This document shows, piece after piece, positions 1 to 4,963 of a stretch of 9,458 bases of DNA. The notes under the pieces were generated by a model, which worked only from the letters and a program-made list of their open reading frames with translations, had not been told where the DNA came from and ran no database searches. Position numbers and translations under genes: made by a program. Origin of the DNA: Clostridiaceae bacterium. Lineage in GTDB: Bacteria > Bacillota > Clostridia > Oscillospirales > Acutalibacteraceae. Position 1 is the first letter of the stretch, and every line of letters begins with the position of its first letter. The stretch is taken from the NCBI GenBank assembly GCA_904502215.1, contig CAJGDQ010000032.1:1-9458 (forward strand), read 5' to 3'.

Positions 1-1
1 A

Positions 2-877
2 TGTCCCGTTCCGGGATATGACCGCCATTTTGCAATAACTGAATATTTTGGCATTGAGCTTATACCTGTTGAAATGGATGAAAACGGTCCTTTAATGGAT
101 GTTGTTGAAGAGCTTGTTAAGGATAGCTCGGTTAAGGGTATCTGGTGCGTTCCTAAGTATTCAAACCCCGAAGGAATCACCTATAGCGATGAGGTTGTAA
201 GGCGCTTTGCCACTTTGAAGCCTGCCGCAGGGGATTTCAGAATTTTTTGGGATGATGCTTATGCGGTTCACGATTTATATGAAGATGGCGATAAGCTTTT
301 AAATCTTTATACCGAGTGCGTTAAGGCGGGCAATCCCGACCTTCCGATTATCTTCACTTCAACCTCAAAGATAACCTTCCCGGGAGCCGGAGTTGCAGTT
401 GAGGCGGCAAGTCCGAATAATGTGGCTTTATTAAAGGGAAGAATGAAATTCCAAACCATAGGTCCCGATAAGCTTAACCAGTTAAGACATGCTCGTGTTT
501 TCGCATCGGCTGAGGCTGTTTTAGAGCATATGAAGAAGCATGCAAGCGTTTTGAGACCAAAATTTGAGGCTGTTTTGGAAGAACTTGAGAAACAACTTTC
601 GGGCAATTCCATTATCCGTTGGAATAATCCAAAGGGAGGATATTTTATAAGCCTTCATTTGCTTGAGGGCTGCGCTAAGAGGGTTGAGCAGCTCTGCGCT
701 AATGCAGGAATGATTTTAACCCCTGCGGGAGCCACCTACCCTTACGGAAAAGACCCCAAGGATTCCAATATCAGAATTGCTCCCTCATACCCCTCGGTTG
801 AGGAAATTAAAAAGGCTTCGGCGGTGCTTTGTGTTGCTATTAAATATGCCGCTTTGGAGAAGCTTCTTTCTAAATAA
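2..877 (+). CDS. Class I aminotransferase, Ic-type aspartate aminotransferase family (5'-truncated)
   Basis: A PLP-dependent aminotransferase, open at the window start. The 291 visible residues read from base 2 without interruption; the family is usually about 430 residues, so roughly the first third is missing. What is seen: CPVPGYDRHFAITEYFG at the very start, then WCVPKYSNPEG, FRIFWDDAYAVHDL and TSTSKITFPGAGV. The Lys codon at 368-370 is the probable Schiff-base lysine. Near the end NIRIAPSYPS carries the Arg expected to bind the substrate carboxylate. These motifs fit the family often labelled 'Aminotran_MocR', whose characterised members are aspartate aminotransferases (aspartate + 2-oxoglutarate to oxaloacetate + glutamate) acting in the cytosol. 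Unlike true MocR regulators, no DNA-binding domain is visible, though the N-terminus cannot be seen. Substrate is inferred from family only. It ends in TAATAA. No hairpin terminator follows before the secD promoter. Confidence 0.9.
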   Translation, partial: CPVPGYDRHFAITEYFGIELIPVEMDENGPLMDVVEELVKDSSVKGIWCVPKYSNPEGITYSDEVVRRFATLKPAAGDFRIFWDDAYAVHDLYEDGDKLLNLYTECVKAGNPDLPIIFTSTSKITFPGAGVAVEAASPNNVALLKGRMKFQTIGPDKLNQLRHARVFASAEAVLEHMKKHASVLRPKFEAVLEELEKQLSGNSIIRWNNPKGGYFISLHLLEGCAKRVEQLCANAGMILTPAGATYPYGKDPKDSNIRIAPSYPSVEEIKKASAVLCVAIKYAALEKLLSK

Positions 878-881
878 TAAG

Positions 882-910
882 TTGACTTTATTTTAAAATA
901 TAGGTATAAT
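882..910 (+). promoter_or_regulatory. Sigma-A promoter for secDF
   Basis: The -35 box TTGACT (882-887) and -10 box TATAAT (905-910) are separated by exactly 17 bp, one mismatch from the full vegetative consensus. Transcription would start near 917, giving a leader of about 40 nt before the secD start at 956. The -35 box lies 4 nt after the aminotransferase stop codon, so secDF has its own promoter rather than depending on the upstream gene. Confidence 0.85.
889..900. repeat. 12-bp AT palindrome in the promoter spacer
   Basis: TATTTTAAAATA is a perfect inverted repeat lying entirely between the -35 and -10 boxes of the secDF promoter. The position would suit a repressor operator, but the sequence is pure A/T in an A/T-rich gap, so chance is a strong alternative. 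No second copy was noticed at the other promoter. Confidence 0.25.
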
Positions 911-942
911 CAAAAGAGATAATTTTAAGAATTAAAGAAGTT

Positions 943-947
943 GGAGG
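943..947 (+). promoter_or_regulatory. Shine-Dalgarno site that sets the secD start
   Basis: GGAGG lies 8 nt before ATG at 956. A TTG at 941 is in frame and would lengthen the protein by 5 residues, but it overlaps this ribosome site and has none of its own, so the ATG at 956 is chosen. Confidence 0.85.
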
Positions 948-955
948 ATTTGCCA

Positions 956-2332
956 ATGAGAACCAAACCTATAGGCAAGCCGGTGTTCTTTATAGTTTTC
1001 ATTTTGATTTTGGCGTTGGCTTTTACCGCCTTCTTTGGCGTTGAAAACTATAAGGGTGATACCAGAGAAATTTATCTTAAAGGTGCTAAGGATATCAGAT
1101 GGGGTATCGATATAAGAGGCGGTGTTGAGGCCGTTTTCTCGCCCGATAAGCAGGATGTTGAAATAACTGCCGAGGATATGGATGCCGCTAAAGCAATTAT
1201 TGAAACCCGTATGGTTAACAAGAATATAACCGATTATGAGGTTTATACCGATGCTAACAATCATCAAATAATCGTTCGCTTCCCTTGGGCTGCCGAGGAA
1301 AGCAACTTTGATGCAGCCGCTGCTGTTCAGGAGCTTGGCGAAACCGCTCTTTTAACATTCTGTCGTGAGCAGGATAAAGAACAGGTTATTTTAAGCGGTG
1401 CGGCTGATATTAAGAGCGCTGAGCCGGGTATGGATGAAAATGGCGGATATGCTGTTTATCTTAACTTCACCGATGCCGGTAAAAGCAAGTTTTCAAAGGC
1501 AACCGCAGAGCTTGTTGGCAAAACTGTTTCCATTTGGATGGATGATGTTATGATTCAGGCTCCAACTGTTAATACCGCCATCACAACAGGCGAGGCATAC
1601 ATAACAGGTATGGAAAGTGCTGATGCGGCTAAGGCTTTGGCTGATAAGATTAACGCAGGTGCGCTTCCCTTTGCCTTAACTGTTGATGATAGTAAGCTTC
1701 AGGTTATTTCTCCAACTCTTGGCTCTGATGCATTAAGAGTTATGGTTATTGCGGGCTCTATCGCATTTGGCGTTGTTTGCCTTCTTATGATTTTAAGATA
1801 CCGTCTTAATGGCTTTGTTGCAGCTATTGCACTTCTTGGTCAGTTGGCAGGCTCTATTGCTTGCATTTCGGGATATTTCAGTTCTGCTGAAAGCTTCACC
1901 TTAACAATTCCCGGTATTGCAGGTATAATCCTTTCTATCGGTGTTGGTGTTGACTGTAATGTTATCGCCGCCGAGAGAATTAGAGATGAGTTCAAGAAGG
2001 GCAAAACCATTGACGGCGCTATTGACAGCGGATTTAAGAACAGCTTAAGTGCTATTGTTGATGGTAACGTTACCATCGTTATTGTATCTATAGTTCTTAT
2101 GGGTGCTTTCGGAACTCCCGATAGCTTGTTCGGAAAAATCTTCTCACCCCTTATGTCCCTCTTTGGAACCTCTATAACAGGAACTATCTATTCCTTCGGA
2201 TATACCTTGCTCATAGGTGTTATCTTCAATCTTATTATGGGTGTTCTTGCTTCTAAGTGGATGTTAAAGAGCGTTTCACGTCTTAAATTCCTCAGAAAAC
2301 CCTGGCTTTATGGAGGTAACAACAATGCGTGA
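956..2332 (+). CDS. secD: Protein translocase accessory subunit SecD
   Basis: SecD acts with SecF in the cytoplasmic membrane and uses the proton motive force to help pull proteins through the SecYEG channel on the outer face. The product is 458 residues, short against the E. coli protein (about 615) but usual for Gram-positive SecD. One N-terminal membrane helix (about residues 9-28) is followed by RWGIDIRGGVEA (48-59), the conserved start of the large extracytoplasmic domain (about 30-255). A C-terminal block of five hydrophobic segments then begins near 259. The hallmark SecD/RND-type motif is clear: IPGIAGIILSIGVGVDCNVIAAERIRDE spans 318-345, with the conserved Asp333 and Arg341. The start is ATG 956, behind GGAGG. 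Its last 8 bases overlap secF, so the two are probably translationally coupled and made in equal amounts. Confidence 0.96.
   Translation: MRTKPIGKPVFFIVFILILALAFTAFFGVENYKGDTREIYLKGAKDIRWGIDIRGGVEAVFSPDKQDVEITAEDMDAAKAIIETRMVNKNITDYEVYTDANNHQIIVRFPWAAEESNFDAAAAVQELGETALLTFCREQDKEQVILSGAADIKSAEPGMDENGGYAVYLNFTDAGKSKFSKATAELVGKTVSIWMDDVMIQAPTVNTAITTGEAYITGMESADAAKALADKINAGALPFALTVDDSKLQVISPTLGSDALRVMVIAGSIAFGVVCLLMILRYRLNGFVAAIALLGQLAGSIACISGYFSSAESFTLTIPGIAGIILSIGVGVDCNVIAAERIRDEFKKGKTIDGAIDSGFKNSLSAIVDGNVTIVIVSIVLMGAFGTPDSLFGKIFSPLMSLFGTSITGTIYSFGYTLLIGVIFNLIMGVLASKWMLKSVSRLKFLRKPWLYGGNNNA
2312..2316 (+). promoter_or_regulatory. Shine-Dalgarno site that sets the secF start
   Basis: GGAGG inside the end of secD lies 8 nt before ATG 2325. 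An in-frame ATG at 2310 overlaps this site and has no ribosome site of its own, so it is rejected as the start. Confidence 0.85.
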
Positions 2333-3245
2333 GTTTAAAATTGATTTTAACAAAGCTTTTAAATGGGTTGTTTTGGTATATGCTGTAATCTTTATTGCAG
2401 GAACTGTTTTCTCCTTCTTTGGAGTTAATCTTGATATTAACTTTAGCGGTGGCACTAAGATTTCTTATTCTTATACAGGCGATATCGCTGATAAGGATAT
2501 AGAGGATACCGTTAAAACCGTTATTAAAAGTCCTTTTACCGTAAGCAAGAGCACCGCTCTTGCCGGCAACACTCAAACCTTTGAGATTGCCCTTGTTGGT
2601 AAGGATGCTGTTTCGGCTGAGGACCAAAAGAACTTGAGCGGTGAGCTCGAAAAGAAGTTTAAGGATAATAAGATTGTTCTTTATAATTCTAACTCGGTAA
2701 GCCCAACCGTTGCAGGAAGCTTTTTCTTGAAGGCTTTGGTTGCAGTTGTTATAACCTCAATTCTTGTTGTTATATATGTTGGCTTCCGCTTTAGAAAAAT
2801 CGGTGGTGTTTCGGCGGCCTTAACCGCTCTTTGCGCCCTTGTTTTCGATGTGCTTATCGCATTCTTCACCTGCGTATTCTTCGGACTTCAAATTGACCTT
2901 AACTTTATGGCAGTAGTGCTCACAATACTCGGTTATTCGCTTAATGATACCATCGTTATTTATGACCGTGTTCGTGAGAACAGAAAGCTTAATCCCGATA
3001 TGGAAATCGGCGACCTTGTAAATATGAGTGTTAATAAGGTTATGATAAGAAATATTGTAACAACTGTTACAACCTTCTTAGCTGTTGCAACTATTATAGT
3101 TGTTTCCGAGATTTATGGTTTAACAACCCTTAGAACCTTTGCTATTCCTATGGCATTCGGTTTAGTTTCGGGTGCTGTAACATCTCTCTTCGTATCAGGT
3201 CCGCTTTGGGTTATCTGGAAGAGATACAAAGCAAAAAAGGCTTGA
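2325..3245 (+). CDS. secF: Protein translocase accessory subunit SecF
   Basis: SecF is the membrane partner of SecD; the pair forms a proton-driven complex that assists late steps of Sec-dependent export. The protein is 306 residues, the usual size for stand-alone SecF. Visible signatures in order: one N-terminal membrane helix (about 13-32), NLDINFSGGTKISY (35-48) opening the extracytoplasmic domain, VSPTVAGSFF (125-134) before the second helix, and ILGYSLNDTIVIYDRVREN (201-219), the conserved SecF counterpart of the SecD Asp/Arg helix. Five further hydrophobic segments lie between about 135 and 298, ending in a basic tail (WKRYKAKKA). It overlaps the secD stop by 8 nt. Its own stop codon lies inside the -35 box of the next promoter. 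No separate terminator follows; transcripts would run into the T-box leader. Confidence 0.96.
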   Translation: MREFKIDFNKAFKWVVLVYAVIFIAGTVFSFFGVNLDINFSGGTKISYSYTGDIADKDIEDTVKTVIKSPFTVSKSTALAGNTQTFEIALVGKDAVSAEDQKNLSGELEKKFKDNKIVLYNSNSVSPTVAGSFFLKALVAVVITSILVVIYVGFRFRKIGGVSAALTALCALVFDVLIAFFTCVFFGLQIDLNFMAVVLTILGYSLNDTIVIYDRVRENRKLNPDMEIGDLVNMSVNKVMIRNIVTTVTTFLAVATIIVVSEIYGLTTLRTFAIPMAFGLVSGAVTSLFVSGPLWVIWKRYKAKKA

Positions 3246-3270
3246 CAAAGCGGTATTGCGATGATATAAT
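3242..3270 (+). promoter_or_regulatory. Fully consensus sigma-A promoter for the T-box operon
   Basis: TTGACA (3242-3247) and TATAAT (3265-3270) are both perfect matches at 17-bp spacing, and TG at 3262-3263 adds an extended -10. The -35 box contains the secF stop codon (TGA 3243-3245). Start of transcription is expected near 3277. Such a strong promoter ahead of a leader with a terminator fits control by premature termination rather than by initiation. Confidence 0.92.
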
Positions 3271-3483
3271 CACTTTATTAAATTAAATGCAATGAAGGAA
3301 TTATTCTTTATTCGGTTAGTTTCAGAGAGTCGGCGTTTGGTGCAAGTCGATACTAAGGTTTAAAGTTAAGTCTCATTCCTGAGCAGAACGGCTGAAAATT
3401 GCAGTAAGCTGTTACGGCTTGCCCCGTTATCATGGCAACAGGCTTGTTAGAGCCTTATTGAGAGACCGTGTATAAGCGGTAAT

Positions 3484-3517
3484 CAGGGTGGTAACGCGGA
3501 ATAGAATTTCGTCCCTG
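3484..3517 (+). promoter_or_regulatory. T-box antiterminator
   Basis: CAGGG (3484-3488) pairs with CCCTG (3513-3517), and CGGAA (3497-3501) with TTTCG (3507-3511) around a 5-nt loop. This leaves the 7-nt bulge TGGTAAC (3489-3495) that accepts the tRNA acceptor end. The bulge differs from the textbook TGGNACC at one base (A for the first C of the ACC). Bases 3513-3517 are shared with the terminator stem, so the two structures exclude each other. Confidence 0.88.
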
Positions 3518-3554
3518 AGATTGCATAAGATGCAGTCTCAGGGTTTTTTATTTT
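3513..3554 (+). terminator. Intrinsic terminator of the T-box leader
   Basis: A 14-bp stem (3513-3526 with 3530-3543) contains one T-G wobble and a 3-nt AAG loop. It is followed by six T residues and then ATTTT. It is the default off state of the riboswitch and the only terminator-like structure seen after secF, so it may also end secDF transcripts. Confidence 0.93.
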
Positions 3555-3574
3555 CAAATGTGAGGTAAGTAATT

Positions 3575-4960
3575 ATGAAAATTAAAATAGCAGAAAGAAC
3601 ACTTTGTAGAGAAAATAGCCTTTTCAGTTTCAAGGAAAAGATTGAAATTTCCCGCCAGTTTGAAAAGCTTGGCGTTGATGCTATTGAATTGCCCAGAATA
3701 GAAAATGTTAAAACCGATACCTTGCTTATTAAAACCATTGCTTCCTTTGTTAAAGAAAGCATAATTTCGGTAGGCGCAGGCATGAATGCTGAGGGTGTTG
3801 AAAAAGCCGCTTCGGCTCTTCAAACTGCTAAAAAGCCGAGAATTAGGGTTGAGCTTCCCGTTTCAACTGTTGGAATGGAGTATGTTTGCCATAAAAAAGC
3901 AAATAAAATGCTCGAGTTGATTAAGGAACTCGTTTCTCTTGCAAAAACCAAGGTGGAAGATGTTGAATTTTGCGCTATTGATGCCACCAGAGCTGAAAAG
4001 GCAGAGTTAAAGGAATTTATAATCGCCGCTGCAGATATGGGTGCTAATTTAATCACGGTTTGCGATAGTGCGGCCTTAATGATGCCTGATTCATTTAAAG
4101 AATTTATAAATGAAATAAAGGTTATATTAGCTGATAAGAATGTTGAAATCGGAGTTATGTGCGATAATAAAAACGGCCTTGCTGCCGCTAATGCTATAAC
4201 CGCTGTAACAAATGGTGCAAACACCGTTAAGACCGATGTTTCGGGTGAGATAGTTCCTGTTGAAACCTTTGCGGGAATAATTAAAAACTGCGGAGATAAT
4301 TATGATTTAACCGCTAACGTTAAATATACCGAGCTTAACCGCATTATCAAACAGGTTAACTGGATTACAGGCAACGCTAAAAATGAAAAAAGTGCTGTTA
4401 CGGTTGCAGAGACTCTTGATAGCGGAATAAAGCTTGATAAAAATGATGAGCAATCGGCAGTTATAACGGCTGTTATGAAGCTCGGATACGACCTCTCGGT
4501 TGAGGATTCAAGCAAGGTTTATGAGGAATTTTTGCGTGTTGCTGAGAAAAAGAATGTTGGTGCTAAAGAGCTTGATGCTATTGTTGCAAGCGTTGCTTTG
4601 CAGGTTGAGCCAACCTATAAGCTTATAAACTATGTTATAAATAATGGAAATATCATTTCCTCAACCGCTCAAATAACACTTGAAAAAGCAGGAGAGAGAA
4701 TGCAGGGAGTATCTCTTGGAAACGGCCCTGTTGATGCTGCTTTCTTGGCTATTGAGCAAATCATAGGTCATCACTATGAGCTTGATGATTTCCAAATTCA
4801 ATCGGTTACCGAGGGTAAAGAGGCTATGGCTAAGGCTCTTGTTAAGCTTCGCTCAGGCGGTAAGCTTTATTCGGGTAACGGAATTTCAACCGATATTATG
4901 GGAGCCAGCATTAAGGCTTATTTAGGAGCTGTAAACAAGATTGTTTACGAGGAGGCATAA
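3575..4960 (+). CDS. LeuA-like protein (2-isopropylmalate synthase family) with degenerate active site
   Basis: A 461-residue protein with the layout of 2-isopropylmalate synthase, which condenses acetyl-CoA with 2-oxoisovalerate in leucine synthesis. The N-terminal HMGL-like barrel is recognisable from QFEKLGVDAIEL (28-39), DVEFCAIDATRAE (129-141), ITVCDSAALMMPDSF (160-174) and NGLAAANAITAV (200-211). The C-terminal LeuA dimerisation/regulatory domain is well kept: GNGPVDAAF (382-390) and GISTDIMGASIKAYLGAVN (436-454). Key catalytic positions are changed. The usual TLRDGEQ is TLCREN (9-14), and the metal-binding HCHND is MCDNK (195-199). I find no match to the linker motif SHESGIHQDG. It is therefore unlikely to be a normal isopropylmalate synthase; a pseudoenzyme, a leucine sensor or a new chemistry are the options. 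Start: ATG behind TGAGGT at 8 nt. It is the first gene of the Leu T-box operon, 3 nt before the next gene. Confidence 0.88.
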   Translation: MKIKIAERTLCRENSLFSFKEKIEISRQFEKLGVDAIELPRIENVKTDTLLIKTIASFVKESIISVGAGMNAEGVEKAASALQTAKKPRIRVELPVSTVGMEYVCHKKANKMLELIKELVSLAKTKVEDVEFCAIDATRAEKAELKEFIIAAADMGANLITVCDSAALMMPDSFKEFINEIKVILADKNVEIGVMCDNKNGLAAANAITAVTNGANTVKTDVSGEIVPVETFAGIIKNCGDNYDLTANVKYTELNRIIKQVNWITGNAKNEKSAVTVAETLDSGIKLDKNDEQSAVITAVMKLGYDLSVEDSSKVYEEFLRVAEKKNVGAKELDAIVASVALQVEPTYKLINYVINNGNIISSTAQITLEKAGERMQGVSLGNGPVDAAFLAIEQIIGHHYELDDFQIQSVTEGKEAMAKALVKLRSGGKLYSGNGISTDIMGASIKAYLGAVNKIVYEEA

Positions 4961-4963
4961 AAG

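Larger units (their letters stand above)
3277..3554 (+). promoter_or_regulatory. T-box riboswitch, probable leucine (CUC) specifier
   Basis: A tRNA-sensing leader filling the gap before the LeuA-like gene. Stem I closes by pairing of 3296-3301 (AGGAAT) with 3375-3380 (ATTCCT). Higher up, TTAGT and ACTAA pair, then the conserved AGAGAG bulge (3324-3329) and the apical stem TCGGC/GTCGA carrying GGTGCAAG (3339-3346). The specifier, read just before the conserved A at the 3' side of the loop (compare GGC-AUUC in glycine T-boxes), is CTC at 3372-3374, a leucine codon. Stem III is ACCG/CGGT (3465-3468 with 3477-3480). The T-box core at 3485-3499 has TGGT; its last T would pair with an A discriminator base, as tRNA-Leu has. 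Uncharged tRNA-Leu should stabilise the antiterminator and turn the operon on. The class is secure; the amino acid is read by alignment from memory and supported by the downstream LeuA-like gene. Confidence 0.93.

Noticed and set aside
1..21. ATG at the first base as a gene start
   Set aside because: In that frame it meets TGA at 19-21. The true frame (from base 2) reads conserved aminotransferase sequence upstream of any start, so the gene begins before the window.
941..955. TTG start for secD
   Set aside because: It overlaps the GGAGG ribosome site that serves ATG 956 and has no site of its own.
2310..2324. ATG 2310 as the secF start
   Set aside because: It overlaps the GGAGG that lies 8 nt before ATG 2325, and no ribosome site precedes it.
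3371..3375. TCT or TCA (Ser) as the T-box specifier
   Set aside because: Aligning the loop with the GGC-AUUC arrangement of glycine T-boxes places CTC in the codon position, and the downstream gene is LeuA-like.
3538..3823. Minus-strand reading frames across the leader and LeuA-like gene
   Set aside because: They lie antisense to the T-box terminator and a conserved gene, show no recognisable domains and have no convincing ribosome site.
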